DNA from: an uncultured Bacteroidales bacterium
GTDB lineage: Bacteria; Bacteroidota; Bacteroidia; Bacteroidales; UBA932
Assembly: GCA_934678915.1 (NCBI GenBank)
Contig: CAKUSF010000003.1
Location: 1 to 48,101 of the forward strand
Direction of reading: 5' to 3'
Length of the DNA: 48,101 bases
The position numbers and the translations under genes were made by a program. The first letter of the stretch is position 1. Each line of letters opens with the position of its first letter. Below the pieces are notes generated by a model. The model was given only the letters and a program-made list of their open reading frames with translations. It had not been told where the DNA came from and did not search any database. Below are positions 18,167-25,395 of this stretch, piece after piece.

Positions 18167-18712
18167 ATGACCGACGAGGAAATTATCGGACTATACCGGA
18201 ACGGTCAGAAAGAAAGAGCGTTCAGAGAACTTGTCGCAGCCTACAGCGAGCGACTGTATTGGCATATTCGCGGTTTCGTCTTCTCCCACGAGGACACCGA
18301 CGACCTCCTTCAAGAGATTTTCATAAAGGTTTGGTCCGCTCTTCCTTCATTCAGGGGCGACTCAAGACTATTCACTTGGGTTTACAGGATTGCCACAAAC
18401 GAAACTTTGAACTGGCTTCATAAACTGAAAGTCAGATCCATCCTCAAATTCGAAAGTATCGGTTCGGAGCTAGCCGAGAAGATCGAAGACGATCCCTACT
18501 TCAACGGGGATGAGGCCCAAAGGCTTCTTTTTAAAGCGATAGCGAAACTTCCTGAGAAGCAGAAGAAGGTCTTCACAATGCGTTACTTCGATGAGCTGTC
18601 CTACGAAGACATCTCTGAGATTCTGGGAACTTCCGTGGGAGCGTTAAAGGCATCATATCATTTCGCCTCTGAAAAAATTCGAGCAGAACTTGAAGAAAAG
18701 ATTAAACCTTGA
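18167..18712 (+). CDS. ECF-type RNA polymerase sigma factor
   Basis: 181 residues. Sigma region 2 runs from about residue 20 to 85 (YSERLYWHIRGFVFSHEDTD, then DLLQEIFIKVW and FTWVYRIATNETLNWL). Region 4 covers about 120-175 (LPEKQKKVFTMRYFDELSYE, DISEILGTSVGALKASYHF). It directs RNA polymerase to a dedicated stress or envelope regulon. It is first in a three-gene operon with a TM-containing putative anti-sigma and an exported sensor-like protein, the usual layout of a self-contained ECF module in Bacteroidota. Confidence 0.93.
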   Translation: MTDEEIIGLYRNGQKERAFRELVAAYSERLYWHIRGFVFSHEDTDDLLQEIFIKVWSALPSFRGDSRLFTWVYRIATNETLNWLHKLKVRSILKFESIGSELAEKIEDDPYFNGDEAQRLLFKAIAKLPEKQKKVFTMRYFDELSYEDISEILGTSVGALKASYHFASEKIRAELEEKIKP

Positions 18713-18734
18713 GGTACCCGATTTGTCTAACACA

Positions 18735-19142
18735 ATGAATATGCGAGTAAGAAATTTCGATAATTCACGGAAGTCTTTTCCCATGAGTGTCCCTAAAGGG
18801 TATTTCGACAGCCTTCAGGAGCGCTTGTGCGCGATTCCGAATGGTGGTGCACAGAATGCAGGACCATTTCAGCACCTTGCTCCGTACTTTGCGTTGGCCG
18901 CATGCTTCTTAGCGATTTTGCTTGTCGGTAACTTTGTACTTAACACGACAAGCGATAAGATGACAGGAGATTACATGAACGAAGCATTCTACGCAGACAT
19001 GATGGACGTCCCGGATGAAGCTTTTCATACTGTGACGTACGAGCAGGACACCATCTCGTACACTGATGTGATTGACTACCTTATCGCATCGGGAGCTTCT
19101 TCCGAAATTATTGAGTACACTAATCTTATTGCTAAAAAATAA
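18735..19142 (+). CDS. putative anti-sigma factor, single-pass membrane protein
   Basis: 135 residues from ATG 18735. The N-terminal cytoplasmic part has SFPMSVPKGYFDSLQERL, a motif common in small proteins encoded after ECF sigma genes in Bacteroidota. One TM segment follows (FALAACFLAILLVGNFVLN), then an acidic periplasmic tail. The position directly after sigma suggests it binds and inhibits it, but no zinc-binding anti-sigma motif (HxxxCxxC) is present. An in-frame ATG at 18690 would overlap the sigma gene by 23 bases and cannot be excluded. Role inferred from context. Confidence 0.72.
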   Translation: MNMRVRNFDNSRKSFPMSVPKGYFDSLQERLCAIPNGGAQNAGPFQHLAPYFALAACFLAILLVGNFVLNTTSDKMTGDYMNEAFYADMMDVPDEAFHTVTYEQDTISYTDVIDYLIASGASSEIIEYTNLIAKK

Positions 19143-19147
19143 GGGAT

Positions 19148-19615
19148 ATGAAATCAAGGACTATACTGACGATTACAATCTTGACGCTCATGGCAGTGTT
19201 CATGAGTGCCAATGCTCAGAACAAGAGCAAAAAAGATTGGCAAGACAGATGGAAAGCCGAAAAAATTGCTTATCTTACCGATGCAATAGATTTGACAAGC
19301 GCTGAGGCAGAAAAATTTTGGCCTGTCTATAACAAATGCGAATGTGAGAAGAATCAGTGCTTCAAAATGTCAATGGAAGCGTACAAAGAATTAAACGATG
19401 CGGTAGAGAATGGGAAAAGCGACAGCGAAGTTAGGGCGCTTTTAGACAAATACATTGAAGCCCAAGAATGTGGAAAGAACATTGATCGGAAATATCTTGA
19501 CAAGTATCGCAAGATTCTTTCCGACAAGAAAGTCGCTAAATTATTTTTAGCCGAAGAGTCTTTCCGCAGACAACAGATTCACCGGCTTCACAAAAACGAC
19601 AATAAGGACAAATAG
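19148..19615 (+). CDS. exported sensor-like protein of the ECF operon
   Basis: 155 residues with a signal peptide ending near ANAQ (residues 21-24). The mature part is helical and charged, with IAYLTDAIDLTSAEAEKFWP followed by long amphipathic helices, resembling Bacteroidota proteins annotated as sensor of ECF-type sigma factor (Spy/ZraP-like). Four cysteines (64, 66, 71, 108), including CECEKNQC, are unusual for this group and could bind metal or sense redox state. It starts 5 bases after the putative anti-sigma stop. Function is inferred from context. Confidence 0.75.
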   Translation: MKSRTILTITILTLMAVFMSANAQNKSKKDWQDRWKAEKIAYLTDAIDLTSAEAEKFWPVYNKCECEKNQCFKMSMEAYKELNDAVENGKSDSEVRALLDKYIEAQECGKNIDRKYLDKYRKILSDKKVAKLFLAEESFRRQQIHRLHKNDNKDK

Positions 19616-19632
19616 ATTAATAATGATGCACA

Positions 19633-19693
19633 ATAACAGATTATTTGGTCAATTGGTTAATGGTTAGTTTGGTTACAGATAATAATCTGTTAT
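19633..19693. terminator. hairpin between convergent genes
   Basis: ATAACAGATTATT (19633-19645) is perfectly complementary to AATAATCTGTTAT (19681-19693), 13 of 13, with a 35-base loop. It lies after the ECF operon, and its right arm falls in the last codons of the converging methyltransferase gene. The long loop and lack of a T-run make it a weak terminator candidate. Confidence 0.4.
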
Positions 19694-20434
19694 GAGGGAA
19701 GCATGCTGTGAAGTACGCTTCCCTCCTTCATTTAATAGCGTAACGGTTTCTTCTTTCACAGAAGAGCCAGCCATCGCCTCTCTGCGTTTGAATTGAACAA
19801 TAAGTCTGGACACGGGCTTTCGTTCGACGGTTTTAATTCTCAATAGCCGCCATGGGAGCATCCCGCACATTCTCGCATGACGGAGAAGGTGCTTTTCCTG
19901 ATCGGAAGGGAGGATAACAGAAAGACGACCTTGATCAGTCAAAGCGACAGAAGCATATTCAAGGATCTCTCTGTAAGAAAGGGGTTCTGAACCTTGAGGA
20001 TTCTCAGGGTTACCAGTATGGCGGGCAGCATTTCTCCTCGCAGAAGGAGCTTGAAGAGAATTGTCGTAATAGGGTGGATTTGACACTATCAAGTCATACT
20101 TTCCATCCATGAATATCTTGGAAAAATCCCTCAGACCCATGTTCATAGCTTCCAAATGGCTGCACCAAGGAGAGTTTCCAAAATTCTCAGAAGCTTCCGC
20201 AGCCGAAGGAGGGTCAATGTCAATTCCTTGAATATTCCAATCTTCCAAACAGACAGAAGCCATTCGCTGGGCTATCATAAGTGCCACCGTTCCAGTGCCA
20301 GTTCCGATGTCCAGAACATGCCTGTCCATAGGAAACACCTCGGTGGCAGCCCCCAAAAGGACACCGTCAGTATTGACTTTCATTGCAGAGCGCTCATTGC
20401 GCACTTCAAAATGTTTAAAACGGAATATGCTCAT
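19673..20434 (-). CDS. tRNA1(Val) (adenine37-N6)-methyltransferase family (TrmN6/YfiC)
   Basis: 253 residues from ATG 20434. SIFRFKHFEVRNERSAMKVN with TDGVLLG is the diagnostic N-terminus of the family; the SAM loop DIGTGTGTVALMIAQR and catalytic NPPY (in DLIVSNPPYYDNS) follow. The enzyme methylates A37 of tRNA-Val. A GTG at 20452 overlaps the stop of the upstream ABC ATPase, but the ATG, preceded by GAGGA, begins at the conserved sequence and is preferred. Cotranscribed with the lolD-like gene. Confidence 0.9.
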   Translation of the reverse strand: MSIFRFKHFEVRNERSAMKVNTDGVLLGAATEVFPMDRHVLDIGTGTGTVALMIAQRMASVCLEDWNIQGIDIDPPSAAEASENFGNSPWCSHLEAMNMGLRDFSKIFMDGKYDLIVSNPPYYDNSLQAPSARRNAARHTGNPENPQGSEPLSYREILEYASVALTDQGRLSVILPSDQEKHLLRHARMCGMLPWRLLRIKTVERKPVSRLIVQFKRREAMAGSSVKEETVTLLNEGGKRTSQHASLITDYYL

Positions 20435-20451
20435 TGCCAGAGGATTCCTCA

Positions 20452-21111
20452 CTACTCATCCACAAACTGTCCATCCCGCATGAACAGTGAACGATCGCAC
20501 ATCTTTGCCAAATCCGGGTCATGGGTCACAATCACGACAGTCTGCCCATAACGGCTCCTTAGGTCAAAGAAGAGTCTGTGAATCTCGGTCTTGGTCTTGG
20601 TGTCTAGATTACCGGAAGGCTCGTCAGCGAAAAGAATCGCTGGCTCATTGATCAAAGCCCTCGCGATTGCGACTCTTTGTTGTTCACCTCCGGAAAGTTC
20701 AGAAGGTTTATGTTCCATTCTTTCGGCAAGACCGACATCTTTCAGAAGGTTCTGTGCAGCTGACTTGGCATCCTTTTCCGAGCGTCCTGCGATAAAAGCC
20801 GGAATCATCACATTCTCCAAAGCATTGAACTCCGGAAGCAAATGATGAAATTGGAACACAAAGCCGATACGTTTGTTCCTGAAAGCAGATAGCTCCTTTC
20901 CATTCATCCGAAGAACATCGACCCCATCTATCTCAAGAGAGCCCGCATCTGGAGTCGATAACGTCCCTAGAATCTGAAGGAGTGTGGATTTACCTGCACC
21001 AGAAGCCCCCATAATTGACACAACTTCTGATTTATCAACCTTGAAATCAACTCCTTTGAGGACCTTCAAGATTCCAAATGACTTTTCAATTCCTTTTGCT
21101 TGTATTATCAT
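20452..21111 (-). CDS. lolD: LolD-type ABC transporter ATP-binding protein
   Basis: 219 residues. It has Walker [11 protein letters not shown]-loop [19 protein letters not shown], signature [15 protein letters not shown], Walker [13 protein letters not shown] and the switch His in VTHD. Length and the LLPEF/ALENV stretch match the LolD/MacB-type subgroup that powers release of lipoproteins or other substrates from the inner membrane. No permease gene is adjacent, so a partner elsewhere is likely. TATCTTTG upstream (21147-21140) may be its promoter. Confidence 0.85.
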   Translation of the reverse strand: MIIQAKGIEKSFGILKVLKGVDFKVDKSEVVSIMGASGAGKSTLLQILGTLSTPDAGSLEIDGVDVLRMNGKELSAFRNKRIGFVFQFHHLLPEFNALENVMIPAFIAGRSEKDAKSAAQNLLKDVGLAERMEHKPSELSGGEQQRVAIARALINEPAILFADEPSGNLDTKTKTEIHRLFFDLRSRYGQTVVIVTHDPDLAKMCDRSLFMRDGQFVDE

Positions 21112-21139
21112 AAACCTTTGATTATGGGCAATGCCGTTT

Positions 21140-21147
21140 CAAAGATA
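21140..21147 (-). promoter_or_regulatory. -7 element for the lolD-trmN6 operon
   Basis: Read on the minus strand this is TATCTTTG, fitting TAnnTTTG, about 30 bases before the ATG at 21111. No convincing -33 element is seen. It is back to back with the tRNA promoter. Confidence 0.4.
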
Positions 21148-21167
21148 ATTGATTTTTCAAAAAAAGT

Positions 21168-21198
21168 TTTGCACTTTTCAAAAAAAAGCATAACTTTG
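21168..21198 (+). promoter_or_regulatory. tRNA-Pro promoter
   Basis: TTTG (21168-21171), 19 bases, TAACTTTG (21191-21198): the best match to the Bacteroidota promoter in the window. Transcription would start near 21205, leaving a roughly 70-base leader before the mature tRNA. Within that leader CCTTTCC pairs with GGAAAGG and ATGAG with CTCAT, so the precursor is probably folded. Confidence 0.7.
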
Positions 21199-21275
21199 CA
21201 GTCCTTTCCAATGAGAACACCTCATGAAAGTGATTGTCAGGAAAGGCCTGAGGGGTTAACCCAAAGGAAAGTTAT

Positions 21276-21349
21276 CGGGGTGTGGCGCAGTTGGCTAGCG
21301 CATCTGGTTTGGGACCAGAGGGTCCAGTGTTCGAGTCACTGTACCCCGA
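21276..21349 (+). tRNA. tRNA-Pro(TGG)
   Basis: A 74-base cloverleaf without encoded CCA. The acceptor stem CGGGGTG pairs with TACCCCG with discriminator A at 21349. The anticodon arm CTGGT-TTGGGA-CCAG gives anticodon TGG (proline), and the T arm contains GTTCGAGTC. It stands alone with its own promoter and a strong terminator just 3 bases downstream. Confidence 0.95.
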
Positions 21350-21352
21350 CAC

Positions 21353-21396
21353 AATAAGAAGAGCGACCAAAAGATTGGTCGCTCTTCTTATTTTAT
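21353..21396 (+). terminator. terminator of tRNA-Pro
   Basis: An 18-bp perfect stem (left arm 21353-21370, right arm 21375-21392) closes a 4-base AAGA loop and ends in TTATTTTA. This is a textbook intrinsic terminator. The AATAAGAAG/CTTCTTATT base also gives T-runs on the opposite strand. Confidence 0.9.
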
Positions 21397-21505
21397 CAGC
21401 GTTTCATAGATTTCGGGCCAAAACGGACCAAGTCCAAAACCCTGTGTTAAAGAAGTAAAGTTGAATCAAGTTCAAAAGTATGTATTTTATGAATCAACGC
21501 TAGCT

Positions 21506-21588
21506 TCCGTTGGCGGAAGGCCATGGAGGCCCTTTACCCGGATAGGGCGCGCGAAGCGCGTAGGCCGCCATGGCCTCCCGCCAACGGA
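21506..21588. repeat. long GC-rich inverted repeat
   Basis: The left arm (21506-21531, starting TCCGTTGGCGGAAGGCC) and right arm (21563-21588, ending CCCGCCAACGGA) are 26 bases each and complementary at 24 of 26 positions. The 31-base centre has CCC...GGG and a small GCGC-GAA-GCGC hairpin. It lies between the tRNA terminator and the 3-prime end of the nucleotidyltransferase gene, and is much more GC-rich than its surroundings. No coding sequence is evident. It could be a mobile palindromic (MITE/REP-like) unit or a 3-prime-end structure. Confidence 0.75.
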
Positions 21589-21611
21589 GCCAACAAAAGC
21601 AACATTTCACA

Positions 21612-22745
21612 TCAATCCCCTTTAAAGGCAGCGGAAAATCCTGAAATCAATGTCACGTACAGGGCAATAATGGTGTTGCGCGGTGAGAGGGAGAAATGGC
21701 GAGACATCCAGACCAGATGACCGCGCAAAGAGCGAGTCTTACGAAGGAGGAAAGGTTCTGACTTATAATCACGTCCCTCGTTCATCTTACGGCCAAAATT
21801 GCCGGAATATTTTATGGAAGCCCAAATCCTGTCGGCATGTTTGGCATAACATGAATCGTAGAGCGGCATTTCGTCCTTAGGAAGCCCTAACTTATTGACA
21901 GCAAGATAGCCGAATGCTTTCCACTCATTCAACATGCCAAGAGCCTTGAGACGTGCCAAGACCCAATCTCGATCAATCTCCGAAGCAAAGCGATGAAGAT
22001 GCATCGTCCAGTCGCAAATCTGACGGAGCCCCAGTCCTCCGTGATAGAAGTGCTGGACGAAATGAGTGAATATGAAAACGGCATCAAAGTTCACCGATGG
22101 CAAGAGAACTTCTGCTCCTTGACAACTCCATGAACGGCCCCCCTTACCCAAGAACATCTCAGCCTGCATAGAATCTATCACATCATCGAACTTTTTACCA
22201 AAGCCAGCCCTTGCAGTGCCATGAAGTTCAATCTCAAGGCCACCAGAGAAGAACATACCTAAATGTTTTTTGTGAGAGTCTTCCGGACAAAGCTTCTCTG
22301 CTTTTGGAGCAAGCAACGCAGAAGCCAACTCGTAATTCTTGTCATCCAGCAGATAATCAATGTCACCCGGTGAACGATGTTCAGGATGAGGATAGTTCTG
22401 CGCAGTTCCTTGCCCTTTGATGAGACGATAATCAATTCCGTTGAGTTTAAACAAGGTACATGTCTCTGCCACAAGGGCATTCAAACGAGCATTTGCTCTT
22501 TCAATCCCTATTGTCTGAATCATCAGCCATTCAGCTGTCTTAGTTGCTACAGACAAACTCACCCCGGAATCTTTCATGACAGAAAAGCCGTCTGTAAAAA
22601 AGCCAAGGACCGTTTGTTCCTTTGCGAGCATAAGAACTTCTTTCCAATCCACATCCTTAGACGACAGATCAGAAACATTATTAGCCTCGCCCCAAAGCCC
22701 AGCGCGCAAAACAGAGAAGAACAATTCGTCCAACGTCATATTCAT
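21612..22745 (-). CDS. nucleotidyltransferase family protein (PF14907-like)
   Basis: 377 residues. The central motif HRSPGDIDYLLDD (near residue 137) places DxD as in DNA polymerase-beta-type nucleotidyltransferases, preceded by YRLIKGQGTAQNYP. This matches the uncharacterised nucleotidyltransferase family PF14907 that is often found in polysaccharide or lipopeptide loci. No substrate is known. A start at codon 3 (22739) is possible. No polysaccharide genes are next to it here; malate dehydrogenase lies upstream behind a terminator. Confidence 0.78.
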   Translation of the reverse strand: MNMTLDELFFSVLRAGLWGEANNVSDLSSKDVDWKEVLMLAKEQTVLGFFTDGFSVMKDSGVSLSVATKTAEWLMIQTIGIERANARLNALVAETCTLFKLNGIDYRLIKGQGTAQNYPHPEHRSPGDIDYLLDDKNYELASALLAPKAEKLCPEDSHKKHLGMFFSGGLEIELHGTARAGFGKKFDDVIDSMQAEMFLGKGGRSWSCQGAEVLLPSVNFDAVFIFTHFVQHFYHGGLGLRQICDWTMHLHRFASEIDRDWVLARLKALGMLNEWKAFGYLAVNKLGLPKDEMPLYDSCYAKHADRIWASIKYSGNFGRKMNEGRDYKSEPFLLRKTRSLRGHLVWMSRHFSLSPRNTIIALYVTLISGFSAAFKGD

Positions 22746-22816
22746 AAATTTTGGATATTGATGGATACAAATGTAATATTTTCCAAGGAATATTCCCGCC
22801 CCACAATCAGAAAGGT

Positions 22817-22848
22817 ATAAAAAAACAGGCCCGGAAATTCGAGCCTGT
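22817..22848 (-). terminator. terminator downstream of malate dehydrogenase
   Basis: On the minus strand ACAGGC (22848-22843) pairs with GCCTGT (22830-22825) around an inner CG/CG pair and an AATTTC loop, followed by TTTTTTTAT. This is an intrinsic terminator ending the mdh transcript. Confidence 0.8.
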
Positions 22849-22868
22849 CATATTACACAAAAGCCAAA

Positions 22869-23861
22869 CTAAAGGTTGACGTTGTCTTTCTTCCAGTCTG
22901 CTACCGGTGGAACGATGCCGAGAGCGATGATCTCTTCACGCATGTTGCAGAGGTGCTCGTAAGACTTACGGAGGTCAGCCATCTCAGCCTCTGTTCCCTG
23001 TGGCTCGGTGAAGTGGACACCAGTTGCATCAATAGTGGTAGGCATAGCCATCATGACATTCTTGAATCCGCACTTGTCACAGTTAACATAGCAGCCTGCA
23101 GGCCATGTGAACGGAGTTCCGCCCATCGCACCTTCGATCATCTTCACTGCCTGATAAGCCGGGCTCTGGAAAGATGAACGTCCGCGAAGTTTGATGATGT
23201 TGGAACCACCCTGAATGGTGTCATGCTTAATCTGCGCCCAACGCTCCTCGGAGATGTTGAACTCAGAAAGAGGCTTGCCATCAACCTTAGCCTTGGAAGC
23301 GAATACAGCCATCTGCTCTCCGTGGCCGCCATAGGTGTAGCAATCCGTAACCTTAGACTGTTGAACTCCGCACTCCTTAGCGATCTGCTCCTGAAGACGA
23401 GTAGAATCAAGAGCTGCGAGGGATGTCAGCTGATTAGGTTTGAGACCTGAATGAATCAGGGCTGTAAGAGCTGTCACATCAGCAGGGTTGAAGATAACAA
23501 CAACGTGGTTTACATCAGGGCAGTACTCCTTGATGTAGTCTCCGAACTGAGCTGCAATCTGGCAGTTGCCTTTGAGAAGATCCTCGCGAGTCATGCCATC
23601 TTTACGAGGTGCACCACCTGAAGAGATGATGAACTTGGCACCAGTGAAAGCCACCTTCGGATCAGTTGTCCAGCTTACGTTTGCTCCAGGGAAAGCGCAG
23701 TGGCACATTTCCTCTGCGACACCGTGAACAGCTGGTTCAATGATGTCATAAAGGCAGATATTTGGAGTAAGACCGAGCATTAAAGCGGTCTGAGCCATGT
23801 TTGAGCCGATCGCACCGCCAGCACCGACGATGAGCAGCTTCTCATTTGTTAAAAATCCCAT
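22869..23861 (-). CDS. mdh: malate dehydrogenase
   Basis: 330 residues. The NAD-binding loop IVGAGGAIGSNMAQ is at the N-terminus, SSGGAPRKDGMTREDLLKGN is the mobile loop with the substrate-binding Arg pair, IFNPADVTAL follows, and GGHGEQM holds the catalytic His. This form is the Bacteroides-type MDH rather than the E. coli type. It reversibly reduces oxaloacetate to malate with NADH, feeding fumarate reduction and propionate/succinate formation. It is monocistronic with a TATCTTTG element (23914-23907) and its own terminator. Confidence 0.94.
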   Translation of the reverse strand: MGFLTNEKLLIVGAGGAIGSNMAQTALMLGLTPNICLYDIIEPAVHGVAEEMCHCAFPGANVSWTTDPKVAFTGAKFIISSGGAPRKDGMTREDLLKGNCQIAAQFGDYIKEYCPDVNHVVVIFNPADVTALTALIHSGLKPNQLTSLAALDSTRLQEQIAKECGVQQSKVTDCYTYGGHGEQMAVFASKAKVDGKPLSEFNISEERWAQIKHDTIQGGSNIIKLRGRSSFQSPAYQAVKMIEGAMGGTPFTWPAGCYVNCDKCGFKNVMMAMPTTIDATGVHFTEPQGTEAEMADLRKSYEHLCNMREEIIALGIVPPVADWKKDNVNL

Positions 23862-23906
23862 GATTAAAAAATTTATGCTTAAATTCTATTATTGCCAAAA
23901 GCGACA

Positions 23907-23962
23907 CAAAGATAACAATTTCTATTGTATTTTCTTTCTAATTCAAAAAATCATTATATTTG
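23907..23962. promoter_or_regulatory. divergent -7 elements for mdh and the PPTase operon
   Basis: Minus strand TATCTTTG (23914-23907) precedes mdh by about 45 bases. Plus strand TATATTTG (23955-23962) precedes the PPTase leader, giving a start near 23968 and a leader of about 190 bases before the PPTase ATG. The -33 partners are weak on both sides. Confidence 0.5.
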
Positions 23963-23995
23963 CAACAAATTGACAAAGGAAGATTAACTGATTAT

Positions 23996-24151
23996 ATGGA
24001 ACCTCCCAGTTCTATTCTGACAGACAGCAAATCAAAGGCGGACCCCCGATCGGACGATCCGCTGTCGCGTAGCAATGTTGATAATCAAACGTTATCGTTC
24101 CCGCACCGGATGGTGTCGGGCGCTTTGTCGTTCTCATTTTTGAATTCTTAA
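23996..24151 (+). CDS. possible 51-residue leader ORF before the PPTase gene
   Basis: An ATG at 23996 opens 51 codons, Ser- and Asp-rich, ending with TAA 6 bases before the PPTase ATG. I recognise no family and see no signal or TM segment. The same stretch folds well: GACAGC (24023-24028) with GCTGTC (24061-24066) or GCGGA with TCCGC (24058-24062), and CCCGCACC-GGAT-GGTG-T-CGGG (24100-24120). It may be a translated leader peptide, a structured 5-prime regulatory RNA, or both. Confidence 0.35.
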   Translation: MEPPSSILTDSKSKADPRSDDPLSRSNVDNQTLSFPHRMVSGALSFSFLNS

Positions 24152-24157
24152 GAATCT

Positions 24158-24796
24158 ATGGCATTATATCTAAAAAAAGAACTAGAAGAGTCTAAATCCT
24201 TGATTGGGGTTTGGCAAATAACTGAAACGGAAGAGGAACTTCGTGAGTTGGCCTCAGTACCGACTGATGAAATGGAGGAAATCTCATTCATCAGCAACGA
24301 GTCTCTCCGCAAACAAAGACTGGCTGTCAGAGCACTTCTCTGCGAGTTGTTCGGGGAGAAAGTCTATCTCAGCCATCATGACAATGGCAAACCTTACCTT
24401 GAGAACAGCGTCACAAACATCAGTATAACTCACACGGACAGGTACGTAGCAGTGATTCTCAACGACAACGAAGACGTGGGAATCGACATCGAATCCTTGT
24501 CCAGAGACTTCTCAGCAGTGGAGCGCAAGGCGTTGTCAGAGGACGAGGTCGAAGATCTTGACGATGACAAAAGAAACGAGCAGCTGGCAATTTACTGGTG
24601 CGCCAAGGAAGCCATATTCAAAAGGCTTTCTGCCTACAGGGTGAATTTTGCCGAGCAGATTGAAGTGGAGCGCTTCCGTCCTAAAGGAGAGGGCGAACTC
24701 GATGCAACATTCATCCATAAGGACGGCTACGAGGAAGAATTTGAACTCGAATATATTACCTTCGACAACCACGTCCTTGTTTGGGTCGTAGGCTGA
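24158..24796 (+). CDS. 4-phosphopantetheinyl transferase superfamily protein
   Basis: 212 residues. The PPTase motifs are present: GIDIE at 108-112 and WCAKEAIFKRL at 147-157 (Mg ligands Asp110, Glu112, Glu151; Lys150), plus NISITHTDRYVAVI before them. The length fits a Sfp/HetI-like pseudo-dimer enzyme rather than AcpS. It transfers the phosphopantetheine arm of CoA to a carrier protein. No carrier protein is adjacent. LemA follows after 35 bases, so it may head a longer operon. Confidence 0.9.
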   Translation: MALYLKKELEESKSLIGVWQITETEEELRELASVPTDEMEEISFISNESLRKQRLAVRALLCELFGEKVYLSHHDNGKPYLENSVTNISITHTDRYVAVILNDNEDVGIDIESLSRDFSAVERKALSEDEVEDLDDDKRNEQLAIYWCAKEAIFKRLSAYRVNFAEQIEVERFRPKGEGELDATFIHKDGYEEEFELEYITFDNHVLVWVVG

Positions 24797-24831
24797 TGGA
24801 GATCATTTTTAACCTTTAATATTCATTTACC

Positions 24832-25392
24832 ATGTCAACAACTGTTATTGTCATAATCGCACTTTTGGCGATAGTATTCCTTTACATATTCTTCACTCAG
24901 CGCAGCTTCATCAGTTTGGATGAAAAGATGAAGAATGCGTTCAGCCAGATAAACGTCCAGATGAAATCCAGATGGGATGCCGTGACGAATCTGGTGGAAA
25001 TGACCAAGCAGTACACAAAGTACGAGCACGATACCCTCGTGGACGTCATCTCCAAGCGCACAGGCTCAGTCTCGAATCCTGCCGAACTTGCTGAAAGCGA
25101 AGCTACTTTGAGATCTGTAGTAGGACGACTGAACGTTGTCGCTGAGCAGTACCCTCAACTTGGAGCAAACACCGTTTTCATCAAGACCATGGGTGACATC
25201 AAGGACTACGAGGAGAAAGTCAGACTCTCTAGGATGGTCTATAACGACAGCGTGACAAAACTGAACATGATGGTTCGTCAGTGGCCATCTTCCATGGTAG
25301 CTTCGATGCTTCACTTCACAACGCATGATCTTCTTCCTGAGGATCAGACTGTTGTCAACGCGCCCTCAGTCTCCGACATATTCAATAAATAG
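24832..25392 (+). CDS. lemA: LemA family protein
   Basis: 186 residues with one N-terminal TM segment (VIVIIALLAIVFLYIFF). NAFSQINVQMKSRWDAVTNL and RLSRMVYNDSVTKLN are typical LemA helices. The protein is a membrane-anchored helical coiled bundle; its cellular role is unclear. It lies 3 bases before a DUF2207 gene, a pairing seen in many bacteria. Confidence 0.92.
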   Translation: MSTTVIVIIALLAIVFLYIFFTQRSFISLDEKMKNAFSQINVQMKSRWDAVTNLVEMTKQYTKYEHDTLVDVISKRTGSVSNPAELAESEATLRSVVGRLNVVAEQYPQLGANTVFIKTMGDIKDYEEKVRLSRMVYNDSVTKLNMMVRQWPSSMVASMLHFTTHDLLPEDQTVVNAPSVSDIFNK

Positions 25393-25395
25393 GCT

